Counted from the first letter of the stretch, positions 1 to 5,586 are shown. The stretch is 5,586 nucleotides of DNA from Kiloniellales bacterium (GCA_022360075.1 JAKSDN010000450.1:1-5586), one strand, 5' to 3'. The notes: generated from the sequence alone by a model not told the origin. Numbers and translations are program-made.

Positions 1-807
1 CGCGACCAGGGTCTCGGCCAGCTCGGGCAAGTCCTGCAGGCGGACCATGTTCGGGCCGTCGGAGGGCGCGTTGTCCGGGTCCTGATGGGTCTCCATGAAG
101 ACGGCGGCGACGCCGACCGCCAGGGCCGCGCGGGCGAGCACCGGGACGAACTCGCGCTGGCCGCCGGTGCTGCCGCCCTGACCGCCCGGCTGCTGCACGG
201 AGTGAGTGGCATCGAAGACCACCGGGCAGCCGGTCTGGGCCGCCATGATCGGCAATGAGCGCATGTCCGATACGAGCGTGTTGTAACCGAAGCTGGCGCC
301 ACGCTCGGTCACCAGGACCTTCTCGTTGCCGGAAGCCTCGAGTTTGGCAACGACGTTCTTCATGTCCCAGGGGGCGAGAAACTGCCCCTTCTTGACGTTG
401 ACCGCCTTGCCGGTCTCGGCGGCCGCGACCAGCAGGTCGGTCTGGCGGCAGAGGAAGGCCGGGATCTGCAGCACGTCGACAGCCTCGGCGGCCGGGCCGC
501 ACTGCTCGGCCGTATGCACGTCCGTCAATACCGGACAGCCGTAGGTCTCGCGTACTTCGGCCAGGATCGGCAGGCTCTTGTCCAGGCCCAAGCCCCGGCC
601 CCCGCCCAGGCTGGTCCGGTTGGCCTTGTCGAAGGAGGTCTTGTAGATCAGGCCGAGACCGAGGCGGCCGGTCAGCTCGCTCAGGGCGTGGCTCATCTCC
701 AAGGCATGGGCGCGGCTTTCCAGGGCGCAGGGCCCGGCGATCAGCACGAAGGGCCGGTCGTTGCCCAGGGTCAGCGCGCCGATTTGGACGTGACGGGTCT
801 TGGTCAT
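1..807 (-). CDS. kdsA: 3-deoxy-8-phosphooctulonate synthase (KDO-8-P synthase), C-terminus cut by the window edge
   Basis: The enzyme condenses phosphoenolpyruvate with arabinose-5-phosphate to give Kdo-8-phosphate, the cytoplasmic first committed step of Kdo synthesis for lipopolysaccharide. I translated 269 codons from ATG at 807 to the window edge without a stop. The family is about 280 residues, so only a short tail is missing. Visible family motifs are IAGPCALES (residues 23-31), FDKANR (59-64), the [11 protein letters not shown] block (115-125), [12 protein letters not shown] (137-148), [17 protein letters not shown] (167-183), [11 protein letters not shown] (199-209) and METHQDPD (238-245). 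Cys27, His202, Glu239 and Asp250 match the metal ligands of the Aquifex aeolicus enzyme in identity and nearly in spacing, so this is the metal-dependent class; E. coli has Asn at the Cys position. The start is preceded by a purine-rich GGGAAGAG. It lies 50 nt after pyrG on the same strand, with no terminator between, and is probably co-transcribed. Confidence 0.96.
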   Translation of the reverse strand, partial: MTKTRHVQIGALTLGNDRPFVLIAGPCALESRAHALEMSHALSELTGRLGLGLIYKTSFDKANRTSLGGGRGLGLDKSLPILAEVRETYGCPVLTDVHTAEQCGPAAEAVDVLQIPAFLCRQTDLLVAAAETGKAVNVKKGQFLAPWDMKNVVAKLEASGNEKVLVTERGASFGYNTLVSDMRSLPIMAAQTGCPVVFDATHSVQQPGGQGGSTGGQREFVPVLARAALAVGVAAVFMETHQDPDNAPSDGPNMVRLQDLPELAETLVA

Positions 808-857
808 GGTCTCTTCCCGTGCCGGTCGCTCGCCCGGTCGCTCCGGCGAAGCGGCGC

Positions 858-2483
858 CTACATGAGGCGCGACTGCGCGACCGCGGCTTCGATGAAGGCG
901 ATGAACAGGGGATGCGGATCGAGCGGCTTGGACTTCAGCTCCGGGTGGAACTGCACGCCGACGAACCAGGGATGCTCGGGGAACTCGATGATCTCGGGGA
1001 GCTCGCCGTCCGGCGACAGCCCGGAGAAGCGCAATCCCGCGTTCTCGAGGACTTCCCGATAGTTGATGTTGACCTCGTAGCGATGGCGGTGCCGCTCGCT
1101 GATGCGGCTGCCCCGGTAGATCGACATGATCTTGCTGTCCGGCAGCAGATCGCAGTCGTAGGCACCGAGGCGCATGGTGCCGCCCATGTCGCTGTCGATA
1201 TTGCGCCGCTCGACCATGTTGCCGTGCATCCACTCGGTCAGCAGCCCGACCACGGGCTCGCCGCAGGGCCCGAACTCGGTCGAGCCGGCTTCCGGCAGGC
1301 CGGCCAGATTGCGCGCCGCCTCGATCACCGCCATCTGCATGCCGAAGCAGATACCGAAATAGGGCACCCGATGCTCCCGGGCGAACTGGACGGCGGCGAT
1401 CTTGCCCTCCGAGCCGCGCTCGCCGAAGCCGCCCGGCACCAGGATGCCGTTGACGTCCTGAAGCTGCTGGATCGCGCCTTCGGTCTCGAAAATCTCGGAA
1501 TCGAGCCAGTTGACGTTCACCCGCACGTTGTTCGCGATCCCGCCATGGGAGAGCGCCTCGGCCAGCGATTTGTACGAATCGATCAGGGTCGTGTACTTGC
1601 CGACGACCCCGATCGTGATCTCGCCATCCGGTAGGCGCACGCGCTCGGTCACCTGATCCCACGGGCTGAGATCAGGCTCCGGCGCCTCCAGCCCAAAGTG
1701 GCGGCAGACCTCACCGTCCAGGCCCTCTTCGTGATAGGCCCGCGGCACGGCATAGATCGTATCGACGTCGAGGGCCTGGATGACCGCCTCTTTGCGGACG
1801 TTGCAGAACAGCGCGATCTTGTCGCGCGAGCTGCGCGGGATCTCGTGCTCGGTCCGACAGACCACGATGTCGGGCATGATTCCGAGGCTCTGGAGCTCTT
1901 TCACCGAGTGCTGGGTCGGTTTGGTCTTGAGCTCGTGGGCCGAAGCGATGAAGGGCACCAGGGTCAGGTGGATGAAGATGCAGCGCTCTCGCCCGAGCTG
2001 ATTGCCGAGCTGGCGGATCGCTTCGAGAAACGGCAGGCCCTCGATGTCGCCGACCGTGCCGCCGATCTCACAGACGATGAAGTCCTCGTCGGAGATATCG
2101 CTGAGCACGAAATCGCGAATTTCGTCCGTCACATGGGGAATGACTTGGACCGTCGCGCCGAGGTAGTCGCCGCGCCGCTCCTTGGCCAGCACCTCGGTGT
2201 AAATCTGCCCGGTCGTGACGTTGTCGCTCTTGCGCGAGGGCACGCCGGTAAAGCGCTCGTAGTGGCCCAGGTCGAGGTCGGTCTCGGCGCCGTCGTCGGT
2301 GACGTAGACCTCGCCGTGCTGGTAGGGGCTCATCGTGCCCGGGTCGACGTTCAGGTAGGGATCGAGCTTGCGCAGCCGAACCTTGAACCCGCGCGCTTGG
2401 AGCAGGGCCCCTAAGGCCGCGGACGTGAGACCTTTGCCGAGTGAGGACACGACGCCGCCGGTGATGAAGATGAAGCGCGTCAT
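858..2483 (-). CDS. pyrG: CTP synthase, glutamine-hydrolysing
   Basis: The enzyme makes CTP from UTP, ATP and glutamine in the cytoplasm, the last step of de novo pyrimidine nucleotide synthesis. The product is 541 residues, close to the 545 of E. coli. The N-terminal synthetase domain (about 1-265) opens with [12 protein letters not shown] (7-18) and carries the Mg/ATP-site residues Asp71 and Glu139, the latter in [12 protein letters not shown] (138-149). The C-terminal class I glutamine amidotransferase domain (about 288-535) has the nucleophile Cys379 in FGICFG and His513/Glu515 in QFHPEL, a complete triad. I chose ATG at 2483 because family members begin directly with an M-T-x-F/Y-I-F-type strand. 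An in-frame TTG at 2504 would add seven residues (MLHTFTS) without family support. Neither start has a clear Shine-Dalgarno sequence. The 210-nt leader after secG is strongly structured, so control at the mRNA level is possible but unproven. Confidence 0.98.
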   Translation of the reverse strand: MTRFIFITGGVVSSLGKGLTSAALGALLQARGFKVRLRKLDPYLNVDPGTMSPYQHGEVYVTDDGAETDLDLGHYERFTGVPSRKSDNVTTGQIYTEVLAKERRGDYLGATVQVIPHVTDEIRDFVLSDISDEDFIVCEIGGTVGDIEGLPFLEAIRQLGNQLGRERCIFIHLTLVPFIASAHELKTKPTQHSVKELQSLGIMPDIVVCRTEHEIPRSSRDKIALFCNVRKEAVIQALDVDTIYAVPRAYHEEGLDGEVCRHFGLEAPEPDLSPWDQVTERVRLPDGEITIGVVGKYTTLIDSYKSLAEALSHGGIANNVRVNVNWLDSEIFETEGAIQQLQDVNGILVPGGFGERGSEGKIAAVQFAREHRVPYFGICFGMQMAVIEAARNLAGLPEAGSTEFGPCGEPVVGLLTEWMHGNMVERRNIDSDMGGTMRLGAYDCDLLPDSKIMSIYRGSRISERHRHRYEVNINYREVLENAGLRFSGLSPDGELPEIIEFPEHPWFVGVQFHPELKSKPLDPHPLFIAFIEAAVAQSRLM

Positions 2484-2510
2484 GGACGTAAAGGTATGAA
2501 GCAAGGTGCG

Positions 2511-2574
2511 CCGGGGGGCAAGGCTTCGCTGAGCGGCCTCGGCAAGTTTCGGCCGCGCCTTGCCAAAGCCCCGG
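2511..2574 (-). promoter_or_regulatory. large composite stem-loop in the pyrG leader
   Basis: Three perfect inverted-repeat pairs nest in this stretch. In + coordinates they are 2511-2516 with 2569-2574 (6 bp), 2517-2524 with 2557-2564 (8 bp), and 2533-2538 with 2551-2556 (6 bp). This gives 20 Watson-Crick pairs around a 12-nt loop (2539-2550), interrupted by a 4-nt bulge (2565-2568) and an 8-nt bulge (2525-2532). As RNA from the pyrG strand it would end 27 nt before the ATG. No U-run follows, so it is not a standard intrinsic terminator. An mRNA stability, processing or attenuation element is possible. The pairing is seen directly; the role is inference. Confidence 0.5.
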
Positions 2575-2660
2575 AAGTCCGCGAAATCGGCGCCCGAGAG
2601 GACCGCGCGGCAAGGTTGAAGCGGCGGCTCAGCCGGCGCGGACTCCGCTTGTTCGAGAGG

Positions 2661-2681
2661 GGCCCGTTCCCGAGTCGGGCC
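2661..2681 (-). other. short hairpin just downstream of the secG stop codon
   Basis: GGCCCG (2661-2666) and CGGGCC (2676-2681) form a perfect 6-bp stem with a 9-nt loop, starting 12 nt beyond the secG stop codon. On the minus strand the hairpin is followed by CCTCTCGAAC, which has no U-run. It could protect the secG 3' end or slow polymerase, but it does not meet the usual criteria for an intrinsic terminator, and short stems of this kind are common in such GC-rich DNA. Confidence 0.3.
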
Positions 2682-2693
2682 AGCGGTTCCGGG

Positions 2694-3029
2694 CTATTCC
2701 AGCGGGACGCTGGGCGCCGTCGGCTCGGCGGGTGCCTCCTGCGAAGGCGCCGTCGCCGGCAAATCGTCGACGATGGAGCGGCGCTCGCCGCCGCCGCCGG
2801 CCAGAATCGTCAGGGTCAGGCTCGTGGCCATGAAGCAGGCCGCCAGGATCGCCGTGGTCCGGGTCAGCAAGTTCGCCGTGCCCCGGCCCGTGAGGAAGCC
2901 ACCCATGCCGCCTCCGCCACCGCCGCCACCGCCGATGCCCAGGCCGCCACCTTCGCTCCTTTGCAACAGGACGACGCCGATGAGGGCGAGCGCCAGGAAC
3001 AAATGAACAACCAGCAGAACCTGAACCAT
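2694..3029 (-). CDS. secG: preprotein translocase subunit SecG
   Basis: SecG is the small auxiliary membrane subunit of the SecYEG channel and aids export of unfolded proteins through the inner membrane. The 111-residue product has the expected plan: a first membrane segment at about 3-22, the conserved LLQRSEGGGLG turn (21-31), a glycine-rich cytoplasmic loop with nine consecutive glycines (33-41), FLTGRGTANLLTRTTA (45-60) leading into a second membrane segment (about 58-77), then a soluble tail rich in Pro, Ala and acidic residues (about 80-111). ATG at 3029 starts directly before the first membrane segment. A weak AGG lies 8 nt upstream. It sits between tpiA (146 nt upstream) and pyrG (210 nt downstream), the usual alphaproteobacterial arrangement. 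The glycine run uses mixed codons, so it is not a simple nucleotide repeat. Confidence 0.96.
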   Translation of the reverse strand: MVQVLLVVHLFLALALIGVVLLQRSEGGGLGIGGGGGGGGGMGGFLTGRGTANLLTRTTAILAACFMATSLTLTILAGGGGERRSIVDDLPATAPSQEAPAEPTAPSVPLE

Positions 3030-3059
3030 GGTCTTAACCTGAGCTTTGGCGGGAGTGCG

Positions 3060-3079
3060 CGCGGCGCCTTTGCGCCGCG
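3060..3079 (-). other. GC-rich stem-loop in the tpiA-secG gap
   Basis: CGCGGCGC (3060-3067) and GCGCCGCG (3072-3079) form a perfect 8-bp stem with a 4-nt loop. It lies 30 nt before the secG ATG and about 100 nt after the tpiA stop. On the minus strand the following bases are CGCACTCCCG, with no U-run, so termination is doubtful. Its distance from the secG start is close to that of the larger hairpin from the pyrG start. An intercistronic stability or processing element is one reading. Confidence 0.45.
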
Positions 3080-3175
3080 TTCTCTGCGGCTATGTAGCCA
3101 TTTCCGGCCCGAAACACCAGCTTCTCTTATGGCTTTGCGCCCGCTCGCGGGAATCAGTGAGCAGGCCCCGCGGGT

Positions 3176-3925
3176 TCAGGGACAGGCGCAGCCAATGGCC
3201 CAGAAATCGTCGACTTTGAGGCTGGCGCCCCCGACCAGCGCCCCGTCGACGTCGGCCAAGGCCAGGAGCTCGGCGGCATTGTCCGGCTTCACCGAGCCAC
3301 CGTAGAGCACGCGCGTCACCGCCGCGGTCTCTGCGCCGCAGACCTGGCCCAGCAGGCCGCGAATATGCGCGTGCGCCTCGGCGACGTCGGCCGGCGTCGC
3401 GACCTTGCCGGTGCCGATGGCCCAGACCGGCTCGTAGGCCAGCACGAGCGAGTCGGCCGAGGCCGGCAGCGAGCCGCGGAGCTGGGCCTCGATCACCGAT
3501 AGCGCCTCGCCCGCGGCGCGCTGGGCCTCGCTCTCGCCGAGGCAGAGGATCGCGGTCAGGCCCGCCGCCTGGGCGGCCGAGGCCTTGGCCTTCACCTGGG
3601 CGTCGCTCTCGCCGTGATCGGCGCGGCGCTCGGAATGGCCGACGATCACATAGCGACAGCCGACGTCGGCCAGCATCGGCGCGCTGACGTCGCCCGTGTG
3701 CGCGCCGGAAGGCGCCGCGTGGCAGTCCTGAGCGCCCAGGGCCAGAGGGCTGCCGAGAATGGCTTCGCCGACCGGCACCAGCAGCGGCGCGGGCGGGCAG
3801 ATCACCCAGTCGCAGTCGGCTTCGCCCGGGCGCGCCACGCGGGCGGCCAGGCCTTCGGCGAGGGCCAATCCCTCGGCCCTCAGGCCGTTCATCTTCCAGT
3901 TTCCGGCAATCAGCTTGCGCCGCAT
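3176..3925 (-). CDS. tpiA: triose-phosphate isomerase
   Basis: The enzyme interconverts dihydroxyacetone phosphate and glyceraldehyde-3-phosphate in cytoplasmic glycolysis and gluconeogenesis. The 249-residue product matches the family length (about 250) and shows the complete active site: Asn9 and Lys11 in GNWKMN, His97 in VGHSERR (95-101), Glu165 in AYEPVWAIGTG (163-173, including the start of mobile loop 6), and the phosphate-binding YGGSVKPDN (208-216) and VGGASL (231-236) loops. The frame stays open upstream to 4063, but ATG at 3925 is chosen because RRKLIAGNWKMN is the canonical N-terminus and GAGGGG lies 6 nt before this ATG. It is the first gene of the leftward block and is divergent from the DUF3179 gene, so an operon promoter is expected within 3926-4119. 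I could not identify a convincing one. Confidence 0.98.
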   Translation of the reverse strand: MRRKLIAGNWKMNGLRAEGLALAEGLAARVARPGEADCDWVICPPAPLLVPVGEAILGSPLALGAQDCHAAPSGAHTGDVSAPMLADVGCRYVIVGHSERRADHGESDAQVKAKASAAQAAGLTAILCLGESEAQRAAGEALSVIEAQLRGSLPASADSLVLAYEPVWAIGTGKVATPADVAEAHAHIRGLLGQVCGAETAAVTRVLYGGSVKPDNAAELLALADVDGALVGGASLKVDDFWAIGCACP

Positions 3926-3930
3926 GAGAT

Positions 3931-3950
3931 TCCCCTCGTCGTCCCCTCGT
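3931..3950 (-). promoter_or_regulatory. duplicated Shine-Dalgarno-like sequence before tpiA
   Basis: On the minus strand ACGAGGGGA occurs twice, separated by CG (+ strand 3942-3950 and 3931-3939). The copy nearer the gene puts GAGGGG 6 nt before the tpiA ATG at 3925, an ideal spacing that fixes the start. The second copy lies 11 nt further upstream, too far to serve this ATG directly. It may be a chance duplication or an extra ribosome landing site. Confidence 0.6.
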
Positions 3951-3999
3951 GGCCGGCTTGGTAGCACGGCCACCGAGGCCGGGCCAGACACCAGCCGCG

Positions 4000-4017
4000 C
4001 GGTGATCGTCATCACCG
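4000..4017. promoter_or_regulatory. perfect dyad, possible operator
   Basis: CGGTGAT and ATCACCG form a perfect 7-bp inverted repeat around a CGTC spacer (18 bp in all). It lies 75 nt upstream of the tpiA start and 103 nt upstream of the chosen DUF3179 start. The size and symmetry suit a dimeric transcription factor site, and no U-run flanks it, so a terminator is unlikely. I do not recognise it as the consensus of a specific regulator. Confidence 0.35.
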
Positions 4018-4119
4018 AACTTTGATGGGATCCGGCAAGGTGTGATGATCGAGACCGTTCCAATCGAAGGCCAAACGGCCCACGTGAGCCGGACCGCCAA
4101 CGGCTCGAAAGCGAGAGAG

Positions 4120-5487
4120 ATGTTCCGAATCACCGGGTTGAACCGCCGCGATCTCCTGGCCGGGTTGGTCGGATTCACGGGTTCCTGGCTTGCCTCGCTT
4201 CCGCCGCTGCGCGCGGCGGCGCCGGAGGCCGACGCCGACGAGCTCGCCCGCCGGCTGTTTCTTCGCGACCCGTCGGAGCACCGCGCGGCGCTGGCGGAAA
4301 TCGTCGCCCGGGGCAACCCGAACATGGCCGCGGCCCTGATCCAGCTTCTGCGCTTCGTGCGCGACGACGAGGCCGTCATCGAAGCGCTGGAGAGCCTCAC
4401 CGGGGCGAGCGCGGGCGATAGCTGGAACGACTGGATGCTGTGGCAGCAGGCCCACCCCGAGGTCGTGCCTTTCGATGGCTTCGACCGCTTCAAGGCCGAT
4501 GTCATGGCGCTGATCGACGAGAACTTCAGGCTATTCCTACGCGCCGGCGTGGCCCATGAGATCCGCCTCGAGGAGATCGTCTGGGGCGGGGTGATCAAGG
4601 ACGGCATTCCGGCCCTGGTCAACCCGGCCCTGCTCGAGGCGGAGCGGGCCGACTACCTCGAGCCCGATGAGCTGGTGTTCGGGGTCGCGATCAACGGCGA
4701 TGCACGGGCCTATCCGTTGCGCATCATGGACTGGCACGAGATGTTCAACGACGTGATCGGTGGCGTGCCGGTCGCGCTCGCCTATTGCACCCTCTGCGGC
4801 TCGGGCATCCTCTTCGATACGCGGGTCGAGGGCCGCGAGACGCCCTTCGTCTTCGGCTCGTCCGGCTTTCTCTATCGCTCCAACAAGCTGATGTACGACC
4901 AGCAAAGCCATTCGCTCTGGAATCAGTTCACCGGCCGCCCGGTCGTAGGCCCCCTCACCGGCTCCGGTATCGAGCTCAAGGTCCTGCCAACCATCATCAC
5001 GACCTGGCAGGACTGGCGCGCGCGCCATCCCGCAACGAAGGTGCTCTCGCTCGAGACCGGCTTCACGCGCGACTACCGGCCCGGCCGGCCGTACGGCACG
5101 TACTTTGCCAGCCCCGAGCTGATGTTCCCGGCCCTGGTCGAGGACCGCAGCCTGGCGCCAAAGGACTACGTCTTCGCCATCCGCGGCGGCGAGCACCAGG
5201 CCGCCTGGCCGCTCACCGCCTTTACCGGCGGGGCGGTACTGAACGAGCGGGCCGGCGTGATCGACGTGGTCCTCGTCGGACAGGCGGAGACCCGCACGGT
5301 GCGGGCCTATCGCTCCGGAGGCCGGCACTTCGCTGCGGCCGAGGGGCGCTTGGACAGGCTCGAGGCGGACGGCGAGGCTTGGCAGGTGACCGAGGAGGCC
5401 TTGATCGGACCCGACGGGACCCGCCTGGCGCGCTTGCCGGGTCACGTGGCCTACTGGTTCGCCTGGAGCGGCTTTCAGGGTGGCTGA
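4120..5487 (+). CDS. DUF3179 domain-containing protein with Tat-like signal peptide
   Basis: The function is unknown. The 455-residue product starts with a short basic segment and a twin-arginine-like NRRDLLAG (8-15), a hydrophobic stretch (about 11-30) and a possible cleavage site after Ala34, suggesting Tat export to the periplasm. Residues about 38-110 are alpha-helical and HEAT-like, ending in a W-x2-W-x2-W segment (102-108). The DUF3179 domain follows (about 150-450): GGVIKDGIPAL (156-166), AYPLRIMDWHEMFND (197-211), YCTLCGSG (222-229, a CxxC), LYRSNKLMYD (251-260), SLWNQFTG (265-272), TTWQDWRARHP (294-304) and a C-terminal YWFAWSGF (445-452). ATG at 4120 is chosen because it places the RR motif at residues 9-10 and follows a purine-rich GCGAGAGAG. 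GTG 4042 or ATG 4045, with AAGG just upstream, would add 25-26 residues and cannot be excluded. Codon bias matches the neighbours, so there is no sign of recent transfer. Confidence 0.92.
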   Translation: MFRITGLNRRDLLAGLVGFTGSWLASLPPLRAAAPEADADELARRLFLRDPSEHRAALAEIVARGNPNMAAALIQLLRFVRDDEAVIEALESLTGASAGDSWNDWMLWQQAHPEVVPFDGFDRFKADVMALIDENFRLFLRAGVAHEIRLEEIVWGGVIKDGIPALVNPALLEAERADYLEPDELVFGVAINGDARAYPLRIMDWHEMFNDVIGGVPVALAYCTLCGSGILFDTRVEGRETPFVFGSSGFLYRSNKLMYDQQSHSLWNQFTGRPVVGPLTGSGIELKVLPTIITTWQDWRARHPATKVLSLETGFTRDYRPGRPYGTYFASPELMFPALVEDRSLAPKDYVFAIRGGEHQAAWPLTAFTGGAVLNERAGVIDVVLVGQAETRTVRAYRSGGRHFAAAEGRLDRLEADGEAWQVTEEALIGPDGTRLARLPGHVAYWFAWSGFQGG

Positions 5488-5586
5488 GCGCGATCGAGGC
5501 GGCGTCCGGCCAAGCATTTGCGTGTTGCCCCGGCGGAGGCGGATTTCTAAGATGCCGCGCCTTTTCAGGGCGCTAAATTGAGAGTC
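5488..5586. other. intergenic tail after the DUF3179 gene
   Basis: No coding region of credible length begins here. The stretch holds a promoter-like sequence (5525-5553) reading right and a weak 5-bp stem (5557-5561 with 5569-5573). No strong terminator for the DUF3179 gene is seen before the window ends. Confidence 0.5.
5525..5553 (+). promoter_or_regulatory. sigma-70-like promoter candidate for a gene beyond the right edge
   Basis: TTGCCC (5525-5530) and TAAGAT (5548-5553) are separated by exactly 17 nt. Each box matches its consensus (TTGACA, TATAAT) at four of six positions. Transcription would start near 5560 and run out of the window. From memory, a SurA/PpiD-like peptidyl-prolyl isomerase gene is often divergent from tpiA at this locus in alphaproteobacteria, so such a gene could be next; this cannot be seen here. 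Confidence 0.35.

Larger units (their letters stand above)
3926..4119. promoter_or_regulatory. divergent intergenic region between tpiA and the DUF3179 gene
   Basis: This 194-nt stretch must hold the 5' control elements of both divergent genes unless transcription enters from outside. It contains the doubled Shine-Dalgarno-like sequence of tpiA and the dyad at 4000-4017. No clear sigma-70 promoter is visible. The best leftward candidate is TTGGCC with GATCAT 18 nt later on the minus strand (about 4045-4074), with only four of six matches in each box. If the DUF3179 protein starts at the earlier ATG (4045), the gap shrinks to 119 nt. Confidence 0.45.

Noticed and set aside
819..2414. Two long plus-strand open frames (819-1634 and 1698-2414) opposite pyrG
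   Set aside because: They lie entirely antisense to a clearly functional pyrG, show no recognisable domains, and have the composition expected of an antisense frame in GC-rich DNA.
2484..2525. Promoter for pyrG on the minus strand (TTGCCC, 17 nt, CATACC)
   Set aside because: The -10 box matches only three of six positions and the -35 box falls inside the hairpin's 3' arm; too weak to annotate.
2068..2613. Minus-strand frame beginning in the pyrG leader, considered as a leader peptide or upstream gene
   Set aside because: It starts at a TTG, runs on far into pyrG in another frame and is Arg-rich; there is no short, regulated leader-peptide pattern.
2884..2941. Possible repeat expansion in the glycine-rich part of secG
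   Set aside because: The glycine codons are mixed and a Gly-rich loop is normal for SecG in this group, so it is protein composition rather than a DNA repeat.
3088..3151. Small palindromes GGCTATGTAGCC (3088-3099) and CCCGCTCGCGGG (3140-3151) in the tpiA-secG gap
   Set aside because: Stems of 4-5 bp with tiny loops and no U-run; expected by chance in such DNA and not convincing as terminators.
2496..3305. Plus-strand frame of 269 residues across the secG region
   Set aside because: Arg-rich with no domain, antisense to secG and covering two structured non-coding gaps.
3090..4622. 510-residue minus-strand frame over tpiA and the start of the DUF3179 gene
   Set aside because: It overlaps tpiA in another frame and is dominated by Arg, Gly, Ala and Pro in the overlap, typical of an out-of-frame reading of GC-rich coding DNA.
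4537..5517. Long minus-strand open frame of 326 residues opposite the DUF3179 gene
   Set aside because: The sense strand encodes a protein with recognisable family motifs; the antisense product shows none.
5557..5573. Possible terminator of the DUF3179 gene
   Set aside because: Only a 5-bp stem with a 7-nt loop, and the T-run lies in the loop rather than after the stem.

Overview
The window looks like chromosomal DNA of a GC-rich alphaproteobacterium. The evidence is the strongly G/C-biased third codon positions in every gene, a glycine-rich SecG of the alphaproteobacterial kind, a metal-dependent type KdsA, and the minus-strand order tpiA-secG-pyrG-kdsA, which is a familiar core gene string in that class (from memory, often followed by eno and the pdh genes). 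A Rhodospirillales-like member is plausible, but the sequence alone does not fix the order or family.

Layout: from the left edge to 3925, four genes read leftward. In transcription order they are tpiA (3176-3925), secG (2694-3029), pyrG (858-2483) and kdsA (1-807, its C-terminus lost past the left edge). The gaps between them are 146, 210 and 50 nt. I see no hairpin followed by a U-run in any of these gaps, so read-through as one operon is plausible. The two longer gaps each hold a GC-rich stem-loop about 27-30 nt before the next start codon. The one before pyrG is large (20 paired bases) and is surrounded by repeated copies of a short sequence that could pair in alternative ways.

A divergent intergenic region (3926-4119) with a perfect 7-bp dyad separates tpiA from a rightward gene (4120-5487). 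That gene encodes a DUF3179-family protein with a twin-arginine-like signal peptide and is the only gene of unknown function here. The last 99 nt hold a promoter-like sequence pointing right, towards a gene outside the window.

Together the minus-strand genes serve central metabolism and envelope growth: glycolysis (TpiA), protein export (SecG), CTP synthesis (PyrG) and Kdo synthesis for lipopolysaccharide (KdsA, which precedes CTP-dependent activation of Kdo by KdsB). The DUF3179 gene is probably an accessory addition beside this block. I found no RNA gene, mobile element, CRISPR array, phage gene or multi-gene novel system. The points most worth a second look are the DUF3179 protein, the pyrG leader structure and the dyad in the divergent promoter region.
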